From contig NZ_CAJXYK010000053.1 in NCBI RefSeq assembly GCF_913063425.1, forward strand, positions 1 through 37,661: DNA of 37,661 bases, in the 5' to 3' direction. Source of the DNA: an uncultured Thiohalocapsa sp. Its GTDB lineage: Bacteria > Pseudomonadota > Gammaproteobacteria > Chromatiales > Chromatiaceae. Shown in pieces: positions 24,647-33,800 of this stretch (its first letter is position 1; each line of letters opens with the position of its first letter). The translations under genes were made by a program, and so were the position numbers. Below the pieces are notes generated by a model. That model worked only from the letters and a program-made list of their open reading frames with translations, ran no database searches and was not told where the DNA came from.

Positions 24647-27073
24647 TCAGTCCGTCGCGGCGGGCGTCAGGCGCAAGGTACCCTGCTCGGTGCCGGGTGC
24701 CGGCCCATGCCAGGGCCAGGGATGGGTGTCCACGGCGAGCCAGTCGTCCAGCTGGTCCGTGCGAAAGCGCGAGAAGCGATGCCCGGACTGGCCGAGCGGC
24801 AGGCTGCCGCGGGTGCCTGACCAGTCCGACGGCGTGTAGACCACGCGCATGGAGGGGATGTAGCCGATGCGCCGCGGCGCCAGCACCGAGGCATTGGCCA
24901 CATTCACCGTGGCGTTGTCGCCGCCGAGCCCCACCGGACCGACGCTGAACAGGCGCCCCACCCAGGGCTGACCGTCGAAGGCATGGCGGAAGGTGACGCC
25001 GCGCAGCCGATCCAGCCGCTGCGGCCCGCGCGGCAGCAGCTCGTCCAGCCGTGCCCGGGCGGAGAGCACGGCTTCGCGCCAGATGTTCGCCGGGCCTTCC
25101 TGCAGTTGGGGCGTGGTCACGTCATCCCAGAAGGCGGAGCGTCCGCTGCGCAGGGCCTCGTCCAGCGGCCCGTAAGTGTTGGTGTCGAGCTGCATGAGCA
25201 CGCTCAGGTCGTCCTGCAGCTCGTCGCCGTACAGCGCTTGGTAGAGCGCCGGCACCAGCAGCCCGAACAGGGCGCCCGCATGGCTCTGCGGTGGGAAGTC
25301 CCCGCGCCAGTGCAGCAGATCCTTCTCGGCGATGCGCGCCGCCTTTGGGTCCAGCTCCCGCAGCGCCGGCAGTGTGCGCCGCAGGGCGGCCATGAACACG
25401 CGCGCGCGGATACTCTCGCGGTCCGCCTGCATGGCCGCAAGCTCCGCCGCCGAGAGGTCCGCCGCGCCCTCCAGCAGCTCCCGGATGCGCTCGGCGCGGT
25501 ACGGCGGCAGCCAGCTGTGCCCCACCGCGCCGGCCTGCACCTCCGGGACACTGCGGTTGTTGGCGTTCACCAGGCGCTCGTCCGGTGGGCTTGTCACCCC
25601 GGGGTTGGTCCCGAACGGCTGCCAGCCTTGCCAGCCGTAACCCGGCTCCCACCCGGGCACAGGCAGCATGCCGGAGCCGCGACCGCGCTTCGGCAGGGTG
25701 CCTGTGACCTGCCAGCCGATGCCGCCGTCGCGATGGGCGATGACCAGGTTCTGCGAGACATGGTGCAGATCGGCGCCGGCGGCCCGCGCCTCGGCAACGG
25801 TGGTGGCGGTGTTGAGCCGCCACAAACCCGCCAGCGAGCGCTCCGGCACGTCCAGATTGCGGCGCAGCGCCAGGGCGTCGCCGATGCGCACGCTGGGCAG
25901 GCCCTCGGGATTGTCGGGCCCGATGACATCGTCGATGAGCACGCCATGGTTGGTGCTGCGGATGCGCAGCACCTCGGGCTCTGCGCGGTCCGCCACCGGG
26001 ATGCGCTCGGTGCGGGTGCGCACGCGCTCCCAGCCCTCGGGCCGCCGTGCCGCGTCGCGGGTGGCGTTCAGCTCCTCGACGAAGAGGTCCTGGGTGTCCG
26101 CCGTCACCGTGGTCATGCCCCAGGCCAGGTGTGCGTTGTGCCCCAACAGCACCAGCGGCACCCCGGGCAGGGCGAGACCGGCGACGTGCAGGCCGGGGGC
26201 GATGAGCTCAAGCTCGTACCAGATGGCCGGCGCCGAGGGGCTCAGGTGCGGATCATTGGCCAGCAGTGCGGCGCCGTCCGCGCTGCGGCTGCCGGTGACG
26301 GCCCAGATGTTGCTGGCACCGCCGCTCAGGGTCGCGGCCACGGGCAGGGCCTGCGCGGTGCGCGGCGGGTCGGTGACCCGCTGCCGCGCCAGGGGCTGGT
26401 AGTCCGGCAGGGCATGCACGGTCTCCGGCGGCGCCAGCCCCACGTCCACCGGAAACAGCTCCAGGGCCTTGCGGTTGCCGAGCCGGGCGGCGAGCTTCAG
26501 GAAGGACAGCTCCTCGCGCAGGTTGACGCTGTTGATCCAGGCCATGTACTCGCCGATGACCAGGCTGTCCACCGGCTCCCAGCGGGCGGGCTCGAAGCCG
26601 GCGATCAAGTACTCCATGGGCGGGCGGCCGCGCGCCTGTTCCAGGTAGGCGTTGACGCCCTCGGCGTAGCGGCGCAGCAGCTGCTGGTATTCGGGCTCCA
26701 GCGCCGCATAGGCCTCGCGTGCGGCCAGCGGCAGCCCCATGGTGCGGTAGAAGCGGTCCGCCGGCAGGGCCGCTGCACCGAAGACCTCCGCCAGCCGCCC
26801 GCCGGCGAGGCGGCGCAGGATATCCATCTGCCACATGCGCTCGGCGGCGAGCATGTAGCCCTGGGCAAAGACCACGTCGTCCACCGAGGCCGCCTCGATG
26901 CTGGGCACGGCGTGCGCGCCGAAGGTCAGGGTCACGGGCGCGCCGAGCCCGGGCAGCGCCAGCTCGCCGGCGTACCTGGGCTCCGCGCGCTTGCCGAGCC
27001 AGTACAGCCAGCCGGCGCCCGCCGCCAGCAGCAGCGCCAGCGCGGTCAGCCCGATGAGCAGCCAGCGGCGCAT
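24647..27073 (-). CDS. Penicillin acylase family (Ntn-hydrolase, peptidase S45)
   Basis: The 808-residue protein starts with one hydrophobic segment (residues 4-26), a signal anchor or signal peptide. The alpha-chain region follows (ASVDDVVFAQGYMLAAERMWQMDILRRLAGGRLAEVFG). The autocleavage junction is GGASNIWAV with the catalytic Ser254 as the new N-terminus of the beta chain. Family blocks after it include LANDPHLSPSAPAIWYELEL, HNAHLAWGMTTVTADTQDLFVEEL and VNANNRSVPEV. It is an N-terminal nucleophile hydrolase of the periplasm that cleaves amides; natural substrates in these organisms may be acyl-homoserine lactones or other N-acyl amides. The start overlaps the operon layout: the upstream BPSS1780-like gene ends only 4 bases before its ATG, so translation is probably coupled. 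Confidence 0.95.
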   Translation of the reverse strand: MRRWLLIGLTALALLLAAGAGWLYWLGKRAEPRYAGELALPGLGAPVTLTFGAHAVPSIEAASVDDVVFAQGYMLAAERMWQMDILRRLAGGRLAEVFGAAALPADRFYRTMGLPLAAREAYAALEPEYQQLLRRYAEGVNAYLEQARGRPPMEYLIAGFEPARWEPVDSLVIGEYMAWINSVNLREELSFLKLAARLGNRKALELFPVDVGLAPPETVHALPDYQPLARQRVTDPPRTAQALPVAATLSGGASNIWAVTGSRSADGAALLANDPHLSPSAPAIWYELELIAPGLHVAGLALPGVPLVLLGHNAHLAWGMTTVTADTQDLFVEELNATRDAARRPEGWERVRTRTERIPVADRAEPEVLRIRSTNHGVLIDDVIGPDNPEGLPSVRIGDALALRRNLDVPERSLAGLWRLNTATTVAEARAAGADLHHVSQNLVIAHRDGGIGWQVTGTLPKRGRGSGMLPVPGWEPGYGWQGWQPFGTNPGVTSPPDERLVNANNRSVPEVQAGAVGHSWLPPYRAERIRELLEGAADLSAAELAAMQADRESIRARVFMAALRRTLPALRELDPKAARIAEKDLLHWRGDFPPQSHAGALFGLLVPALYQALYGDELQDDLSVLMQLDTNTYGPLDEALRSGRSAFWDDVTTPQLQEGPANIWREAVLSARARLDELLPRGPQRLDRLRGVTFRHAFDGQPWVGRLFSVGPVGLGGDNATVNVANASVLAPRRIGYIPSMRVVYTPSDWSGTRGSLPLGQSGHRFSRFRTDQLDDWLAVDTHPWPWHGPAPGTEQGTLRLTPAATD

Positions 27074-27077
27074 GGCA

Positions 27078-28346
27078 TCAGCCGGCGTGGCGGAAGATGT
27101 CGCGGTAGCCGGTGTACTGGGCCAGCGACATGATGGCCACCGCGGCGAGGATCAGCGCCAGCCCGATGACGAAGGCGAGCAGGCCGAAGGGCGTCGCCGC
27201 CGCGAAGCCGAGCACGGAGCCGTTGAACAGCGAAGCAGCGCCGGAGGCGATGGCCACCGGAATGCCCACGGCCACACTCATCACCACGGCAAAGACCAGG
27301 GAGAGGCCGAGCACCGCCAGCCCGAACACCAGAAACGGCATGATGTTGAGCCAGCAGGCACGAAAGCTCGCCTGCATGGCCGGCAGGGCATCCAGGCCTT
27401 CCAGCATCACCAGCGCCGGTGCGAACCAGTAAGCCATGACCAGCGGAACGATCAGCGCGAAAAACACCAGCACCAGCAGCAGCACCCAGGCGGCGCCCAT
27501 CATGGCGGGCAGGGCGGCGGGATTGTCTTCCATCATCAGCTCCAGGCTGGTGCCGGAGACGGCGAGGCCGGCGGCGACGACGAGGCCCAGCGCCAGTGCC
27601 GCCAGCAGGATGCCCACCAGATAAAACACCGCAATCAGGGCCAGCTGGCCGCCCCGCTCGGAGAAGCCGTCGAAGACCATGCCCACCCGGGCGACGCCCT
27701 GTCTGTCGAATTGCCGCGCACCGGCCATGACGCCGCCGGCGAGGATGGGGGCAATAAAGAACCAGACCAGCGAGCCCAGGGGAATCCAGTTCAGGACAAG
27801 ACTCATCGTATTGATGACGAGATACACCCCCATCCAGACGAACGGCTTGCCGCGGAACAGGGCGTAGGCGTCCTTGATCCACAGCCAGCCGTGGCCGGCG
27901 GGCAGTGACTGCGGGCCGGCCATGGGGCCCTCATCGCTCAGGGGCTGCGTCAGCTCGGCCTGCGGCGGGGCGTAGGGATTGCCGGGGTCGGGCTCTGGCG
28001 CCGGCTGCTGCGCTCTGGTGCCGACGCCATCGGGCTCGGCGCCGGTGGCACCGCTCAGGGGCCGTTGCGCAGCGGGCTGGTCCTGCGCAGGCGCGGCGGT
28101 GCCCACAGGCGTGCCGGCGGGCTCGATGCGGACCTCCAGCCCGATCTCCTCCAGCACCTCCCGGTAGCGCTCGGCGTTGGCATCGTCCACCTCGCGCTTC
28201 AGGACATGCTCGCGCGCATCCAGAATCAGCCGCCAGGCCTTCTCTTCCGGCAGCTTGAACACGGCCGCGAAGTCCCGCGCCGCCTGCTCCGCGTTGATGC
28301 CGGGCCTGAGCCGGCCGGTGAATACCACCTGGTGGAAGGCGCTCAT
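27078..28346 (-). CDS. BPSS1780-family multi-pass membrane protein with N-terminal helical domain
   Basis: The 422-residue protein has GGAG about 8 bases before its ATG. Residues 1-75 form a small soluble domain (TGRLRPGINAEQAARDFAAVFKL, VDDANAERYREVLEEIGLEVRIEP). A Pro/Ala-rich linker to about 150 follows, ending in NPYAPPQAEL. The C-terminal 270 residues hold about six membrane helices of the BPSS1780/DUF-type family, with WLWIKDAYALFRGKPFVWMGVY and QASFRACWLNIMPFLVFGLA. Similar proteins are membrane components of unknown role. It is the first gene of a two-gene unit with the penicillin-acylase-like gene, whose ATG lies 4 bases after the stop. The N-terminal domain resembles short regulatory domains fused to such proteins, but I cannot name it. 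Confidence 0.75.
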   Translation of the reverse strand: MSAFHQVVFTGRLRPGINAEQAARDFAAVFKLPEEKAWRLILDAREHVLKREVDDANAERYREVLEEIGLEVRIEPAGTPVGTAAPAQDQPAAQRPLSGATGAEPDGVGTRAQQPAPEPDPGNPYAPPQAELTQPLSDEGPMAGPQSLPAGHGWLWIKDAYALFRGKPFVWMGVYLVINTMSLVLNWIPLGSLVWFFIAPILAGGVMAGARQFDRQGVARVGMVFDGFSERGGQLALIAVFYLVGILLAALALGLVVAAGLAVSGTSLELMMEDNPAALPAMMGAAWVLLLVLVFFALIVPLVMAYWFAPALVMLEGLDALPAMQASFRACWLNIMPFLVFGLAVLGLSLVFAVVMSVAVGIPVAIASGAASLFNGSVLGFAAATPFGLLAFVIGLALILAAVAIMSLAQYTGYRDIFRHAG

Positions 28347-28565
28347 GTCGGGTCTCCATATCGGTCGAAAGCGGGATAGGGCCTGCGCCCGGCAGACCCT
28401 GAGCCCAGCCTGGGGCAGGCTGTTGTGCTGGGGACCGGGTTGGATTCCGGGGGGTGTCGATGATCGGGCTTGTCGGGGGCGTGATGGATCATTCGGTGTT
28501 GGTATTGGCGGTGATTTCGGCCTTGGTCCCGACTCCGTTTGTGCGCGGGCGTGCCCTGCTTAGCC

Positions 28566-28618
28566 AGGGCTTCCAGCCCTGATGATATCGGGCCAGGATG
28601 GTCTGACTGCGCAGTCAG
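28566..28618. repeat. Paired palindromes (REP-like)
   Basis: AGGGCT-TCC-AGCCCT at 28566-28580 and the loopless palindrome CTGACTGCGCAGTCAG at 28603-28618 lie within 53 bases. Such clustered palindromes in an intergenic gap are typical of dispersed REP/BIME-like elements, but no second copy of this exact unit was found in the window. Confidence 0.4.
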
Positions 28619-28660
28619 CGGCCCACGTGGTCGCCGGTGTGATCGAGACTGCGGTGTTGA

Positions 28661-28717
28661 TGCCGATGCCGATGCCGATCCCAATCCCGATACCGGTACC
28701 GATTGAGATACCGATAC
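28661..28717. repeat. Degenerate GATNCC hexanucleotide repeat
   Basis: From about 28661 the units GATGCC, GATGCC, GATGCC, GATCCC, AATCCC, GATACC, GGTACC follow each other in six-base register, then GATTGAGATACCGATACTCG. It looks like an eroded simple-sequence repeat. A similar GATCGG-type pattern occurs inside the large gene at 15898-15945 as an Asp-rich linker. Confidence 0.6.
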
Positions 28718-28757
28718 TCGTTGGGGCTGGAGGCTGGCAGGCTCGCGCTTACCGGGT

Positions 28758-30683
28758 TCAGGCGGTCAGCTTCTTCATCCAGGCCAGCAGCCCGGGCTCC
28801 GCCGCCCAGACATCGCGCATGGCCTGCCGGTAGAGCCAGGCCTGGTCGTCACCACCGGCCATGAAGCCGCCCTGGTGCAGGCTCGGGCGCCGTACCCGCT
28901 TGCGCAGCAGAAAGCGCGGCACCCGCGGCAGGCGGCCGACGGCCTCGTGCAGCACCAGCGCGGCGCGCTCCTGCTGGCCGAGCCGGTACAGCGCCAGCAC
29001 CTCGCCATAGGCCATGTCCGCCAGCGCGTCGGTGGGGAAGCGCCGCGCCAGGGCCAGGGCCTTCTCGTTCTCGCGGGCGCGGAGGTAATGGTTCATCAGC
29101 TCCGCCCGCACGCCGTGGTTGTCGCGGGGGTTGAGCTGGAGCAGCAGCTCCGCCAGCGCCACCGCGGGCCCGTCGGCACCGGCGTCCGCATGCTGGCGCC
29201 AGCGCCGGAACAGCAGCCGCAGGGCCGGGCGGTTGCGCGGGTCGGTCCAGGGCAGGGCGGCAGGCTCCGGACCCAGGTTGTGCCGCAGGATGGCCTCCGC
29301 GCGCTCCAGCACCGGGTCCAGCATGACCCGGGCGACCCAGGGCAGGCTGCTCTCCGGGTGCACGTACAGCGCCGTCGCCAGGTCGTCCAGTACATCCAGG
29401 CTGTCCGCCGCGGCGGGGCTGACCTCCAGCAGGTCCAGCCACTCGTCGCGCAGCCAGACCTGCTCGTGCTCCGGGCCGGCGAGCATGGTGGACAGGGGCT
29501 TCGGCCCCGGGAAGGCGCGGCGCCAGCGGCGCTCCAGGTCGGCGAGCCCGCGCGCCGGTGTCAGGGCACAGCAGCGCCCCTCCCGGGCCGCCGGCGGCAG
29601 CGGCAGCAGCTCCGGGTCGAACAGGGGCAGCTGGCGCGAGTCGCCGCAGGTGAGGGGGTCGTCGATGGCCTCCTGCCCGAGGGTCGGCAGCGGACGCTGG
29701 GCCAGGCCCGCGAGCCACTCGCGCACGCGCAGCAGGGCGGGGTCCATGGCCGCGGCCTGACTCATCATCAGGGCCTGCTGCGGGTCCTCGCGGGCACGCG
29801 CCAGGAAGTCCTGGATGCCGGCGCCGTCGTGCCCGGCGCGGCGCAGCTTGTGCTGCCAGAACTGGGCGCGGGCGCGGGCGTGGTCGTCCTGATGGCGGGC
29901 GGCGAGCAGGGTGATCTCCAGCAGCGCCGTGCCCGGATGGTCCGGGCCGTGGCGCTGGGCCTGGGCGAAGGCGTCCGCGGCGTACTCGAAATCGCCCTCG
30001 TCGATGAACATGACGCTCAGTCGCTGCCAGGCGGCGGACTTGAGGATGGGCGCGGCGGTGTCGGTGACGCGCAGCAGGAAGGCCTGCTTCTTCTTCCAGT
30101 GGTCCAGGGCGTCGTAGGCGTCGCAGAGGATGTCGAGCGCGGGCTCGAAGGCCTCGTCCAGGGCGGCCAGATCGCCGGCGAACAGCGGCTCCAGCAGGGC
30201 CACGGCGCGCCCCGGGCGCTCCAGCGCGAGCCAGCGGTCCGCCACCTTGGCCAGCAGCGGCTCGGGCACGGCGCCGCTCTGCACGGCGGCCTGGAGCTGG
30301 GGCTCGCCGAGCTGGTCCAGCAGCGGGTCCCAGAGGATCTCCGGCGGCAGCTCGGGCACTTCGCCGGCGGCCTGGCAGCAGTCGGCGTAGGCGGCGCCGG
30401 AGCCGCAGCGGCAGGGCGCCGTCGGCTCGGGCTCCGGCAGCGGGCTCGGGCGGTAGCCCAGGTCCGGGCGCGGCATGGCGTTCCAGATGGCCTGGGCCAG
30501 CAGCGCGGCGAGCCGGCGCGCGTCGTCGGCGTCCAGGGACTCGACGCCCGCCAGAACGTCCGGGATGCGCGCCCGGCCCCAGCGCAGGAAGGCCTCGGCG
30601 TCGGGCTCGCGGAGGATGATGCCGACCGCTTCGCTCAGAAGGGCATCCATGCTGAGAGGTTCCCACTGCGGGTGCTGTGTCAT
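28758..30683 (-). CDS. SEC-C metal-binding motif protein with TPR-like helical repeats
   Basis: The ATG at 30683 has GGAGG 6 bases upstream and gives 641 residues; the open frame beyond it is a shadow. The N-terminal about 75 residues are helical. A SEC-C zinc motif lies at C91-R-C93-GSGAAYADC102-C103. The remaining 500 residues look like tandem helical, TPR-type repeats (RAVALLEPLFAGDLAALDEAFEPAL, ALDHWKKKQAFLLRVTDTAAPILK, EYAADAFAQAQRHGPDHPGTALLEI, NEKALALARRFPTDALADMAYGEV). SEC-C motifs bind zinc and mediate contacts, as in SecA. Together with the helical repeats this suggests a protein-binding adaptor or scaffold. It diverges from the STAND-NTPase gene across 189 bases, so the two may be co-regulated; a shared function is inference. 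Confidence 0.8.
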   Translation of the reverse strand: MTQHPQWEPLSMDALLSEAVGIILREPDAEAFLRWGRARIPDVLAGVESLDADDARRLAALLAQAIWNAMPRPDLGYRPSPLPEPEPTAPCRCGSGAAYADCCQAAGEVPELPPEILWDPLLDQLGEPQLQAAVQSGAVPEPLLAKVADRWLALERPGRAVALLEPLFAGDLAALDEAFEPALDILCDAYDALDHWKKKQAFLLRVTDTAAPILKSAAWQRLSVMFIDEGDFEYAADAFAQAQRHGPDHPGTALLEITLLAARHQDDHARARAQFWQHKLRRAGHDGAGIQDFLARAREDPQQALMMSQAAAMDPALLRVREWLAGLAQRPLPTLGQEAIDDPLTCGDSRQLPLFDPELLPLPPAAREGRCCALTPARGLADLERRWRRAFPGPKPLSTMLAGPEHEQVWLRDEWLDLLEVSPAAADSLDVLDDLATALYVHPESSLPWVARVMLDPVLERAEAILRHNLGPEPAALPWTDPRNRPALRLLFRRWRQHADAGADGPAVALAELLLQLNPRDNHGVRAELMNHYLRARENEKALALARRFPTDALADMAYGEVLALYRLGQQERAALVLHEAVGRLPRVPRFLLRKRVRRPSLHQGGFMAGGDDQAWLYRQAMRDVWAAEPGLLAWMKKLTA

Positions 30684-30828
30684 ACCGTCCTCCGGATGGC
30701 TGGTTTGCCGCGTGGTCGGCCGGTGTCCCGGATTGTACCGCGAGGGCTGCGCCCGCTGTCGAGCAAGCCGACGGGCCAGTGCGCCGCCGCAGCCGCCGCG
30801 CCGCACGCCACCCCAGCCCCCGCACCGG

Positions 30829-30876
30829 TATGATGCAGCCATGCCCGACCCCCACCCGCGGCCGCCACGCGCATGA
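30829..30876 (+). promoter_or_regulatory. -10-like TATGAT and short upstream reading frame overlapping the STAND gene start
   Basis: TATGAT (30829-30834) resembles a -10. Six bases after it lies ATG 30841, which opens an 11-codon frame (MPDPHPRPPRA) whose TGA (30874-30876) overlaps the STAND ATG as ATGA. No Shine-Dalgarno precedes either start. No good -35 was found at the expected distance. A leaderless mRNA beginning at or near 30841 with translational coupling is possible. Confidence 0.3.
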
Positions 30877-33800
30877 ATCAACGCGCCCGCGACGAGCGCA
30901 TCCGCATCTTCGTCTCCTCGCCCGCCGACGTGGAGCACGAGCGCGCGGCCGTGAAAGACATCGTCGAGCGCCTCGGTCGCGAATATCTGCCGTACTTCCA
31001 GCTCCAGGCCGTCCTTTGGGAAGAGGAGGCCCTTACCGCCGACCGCACCTTCCAGGCCGGCCTGACCCAGCCCGAAGACTGCGACATCGTGCTGGTGATC
31101 CTGTGGACGCGCCTCGGCTCGCCGCTGCCGCAGGAGCCCTACCGCGGCATGACCGGCACCGAATGGGAGTTCGTCAACGCCGTGCAGGCCTCGGCGCGCG
31201 GCGGCACCCCGGAGGTGCTGGTGTACAAGAAGACGGCGCCGCGCCTGGTGGACATCACCGACGCCGCCGGCGCCCGCGAGGCGGTGGAGGACCGCCGCCG
31301 TCTGGACGAGTTCTTCCGCCACCATTTCTACAACGAAGATAACAGCTTCCGCCGCGCCTTCCGCATCTTCGACAGCGATGCCGCCTTCCGCGAGCTGGTG
31401 GAGACCCAGCTGCGCAAGCTGCTGAACCGCCGCATCAGCGCCGAGCGCCGCGCCGCCCCCGGCGCCGGCCACTGGCACGGCAGCCCCTTCCGCGCCGACC
31501 GACCGTTCGACATCGGCGACGAGCGCGTCTTCACCGGCCGCGAGCAGGAGATCCGCGCCCTGCTGCAGCGCCTGGAGCAGCGCCCCACCCAGGGCCCCAC
31601 CCAGCGCCCCGCTGTGCTGCTGCTGAGCGGCCCGAGCGGCAGCGGCAAGACCTCGCTGCTGCGTGCCGGACTGGTGCCGCGGCTGACGCGGCCCTTCCTG
31701 TTCGAGCACATCGCCACGGTGCGCTGCGCCCTTGTGGATTTTGCCGACGGGGACGCGGCCGTCGCGGGCGCCACGCCGGTGGCGGCCCTTGCCGCCCGGC
31801 TGTGTGCGGCGGACGTGCTGGGTGCACCGCTCGCGGCCTTCGGGCTCGGACCGCAGGCGCTGGCGCGCCTGCTGGCCACGGCGCCCGAGGTGGCGGCGCG
31901 GCAGCTGGCGAGCGCCCTGTCACAGCTCGCCAAGGGCGGCGACGCCGAGGCCCAGGCACGGCTCGCCGTGATCCTGGACCCGCTGGACCCGGTGCTGGCG
32001 GCGGACCCCGCGGCGGTGGAGACCCTGATGGCGGCCCTGCGTGGCCTGGCCAGCCACCCTGCCATCTGGACCCTCGCCGCCCTGCGCAGCGATGCCCTGC
32101 ACCGGCTCGCGCCCTGGGCGGAGACGCTGCTGGACCCGACGCGGCCCCTGGACGCGCAGTGGCTGGCGCTGGAGCCGCCGCCGGCGGCGCGCATCCGGCA
32201 AGTCATCGAGATCCCGGCGCGGGTCGCCGGTGTCGAGCTGGACAGCGGCAGCGTCGGCGAGGGCCGGGGCGTGGTGGAGCAGGTGGAGGCGGAGGCGGCG
32301 GCCCTGCGCGCCTGGGCACCGCCGGTGCAGGCCCTGCTCGCGGCGGCCTATGACCGTGCCCAGGCGGAGGCCGCCGGCAGCGGCGAGCTGCGCCTGACGG
32401 CGGCGCAGGTGCAGGCGGCCGGCGGCGTGCGCGGCACCGTGCTGGCCCGGGCGGAGGCGCTCTGGGCCGACCTCGACCCCGCCGCCCGCGGCGCCCTGCC
32501 GCGGCTCTGCCGGGCGCTGGTGAGCATGGACGCCGCCGCGGGCGCCCGCCCCGAGCCGCGCCGCGGCGACCTGACCCTGCTGCGCGCCGACCCGGACTGC
32601 CGGCGGCTGGTCCATGCGCTGGTGGACGCCCGGCTGGTGGTGGCGGAGGGCCTCGAGGACCCGGTCCTGCTGACCCGCTGCGAGCCGCCCGACCTGCGCC
32701 TGTGGAGCCTGCTCACCGGCGCCTGGCGCCAGGGGCGCGCGGAATGGCGCCTGCGCCGGCTGCGTCGCCGGGGCGATGGGGCGGAGACGCCGGCCGCGGC
32801 CGAGGCGCCGGCGGTTGCAGCGGCGGCAGGCGCCGGCAGCGACGCGGTTCCGGCTGCCGCCACGAGCACGGCCGCGCAGACCCCAGCCCAGACCGACGCC
32901 GCCCCCGAGCCCACCCCCAACTGGGCGTCCATGCGCCCGGTGGCGAGCTTCGCGCATCCGGCGCTGCTCACCGACTGGGCGCCGGTGCGGGACTGGCTCC
33001 GCCACGCCGAGCACCGCCGCAGCCTTGTCCTGCGGGCGCAACTGACGCGGCAGGCGCGGCTGTGGAAGCGCACCGACTGCAACCGGGAATACCTCTACCG
33101 CGAAAGCGGCTATGCGGCGGTGCGGGCCTTCGCCGACGCCCACCCGCAGGAGCTGGAGCCGCTGGAGCGCGAGTTCCTGCGCGCCTCCGCCGCACACCTC
33201 GCCTTTCTGCGCCGGCGCAACCGCCTGGTGCGGGCCACCGGCCTGGTGCTGGTGGCGCTGCTGCTCGGCGCCGTGGTGGCGGCGGGTCTCGCCTGGCAGG
33301 CCTCGCGCATTGCGCGGACCAACCTGCACAAGAGCCTGCTCAAGGAGGCGGAGCTGCACATCGCCCGCGGCAACACGCCGCAGGCGGTCATCAACGTCAT
33401 CGACGCCAGCGCGGATTTGCCGGAGCAGGCGGTGCGCAAGCTGAGCCTCGCCTTCAACGCCAACCGCCTGCTGGCCATGGCGCCCGCGGCGGGTCCGGAC
33501 CCGGACAGCGTGCGCACCCCGGGCATCAGCGCGGACGGTGGGATACTCGCGAGCAGCACCCCGGACCAGGGCCCGGTGCTCTGGCGGCTGGGGCAGGGCC
33601 GCTTCGTCGCCGACCGCGACCTGGGCGCGGAGGGCTTGGGCGTGCACACGCTGGTGCTGGGCGATGCGGAACAGGTCATCGGCATCGGCACCAACGGCGT
33701 CTGGCGCCTGCCGGCGGCGGTGGACGCGGTGCCGCTGTACCCCTGTGGCGCGGAGCCCGGCAGCGCCTTCGCGCTCAGCCCGGACCGCCGCCTGCTCGCC

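Larger units (their letters stand above)
28347..28757. other. Intergenic region with palindromes and a degenerate hexanucleotide repeat
   Basis: This 411-base gap separates the start of the BPSS1780-like gene from the stop of the SEC-C gene. I see no credible gene. It holds the hairpin AGGGCT-TCC-AGCCCT (28566-28580), the perfect 16-base palindrome CTGACTGCGCAGTCAG (28603-28618) and a degenerate GATNCC repeat (28661-28717). Confidence 0.55.

Noticed and set aside
24983-27133. A 716-codon plus-strand frame over the penicillin acylase gene
   Set aside because: The minus-strand frame carries the complete acylase signature and nucleophile Ser; the other is a codon-bias shadow.
30684-31709. Upstream extension of the SEC-C protein frame
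   Set aside because: It runs antisense to the DUF4062 domain; the ATG at 30683 has an ideal GGAGG.
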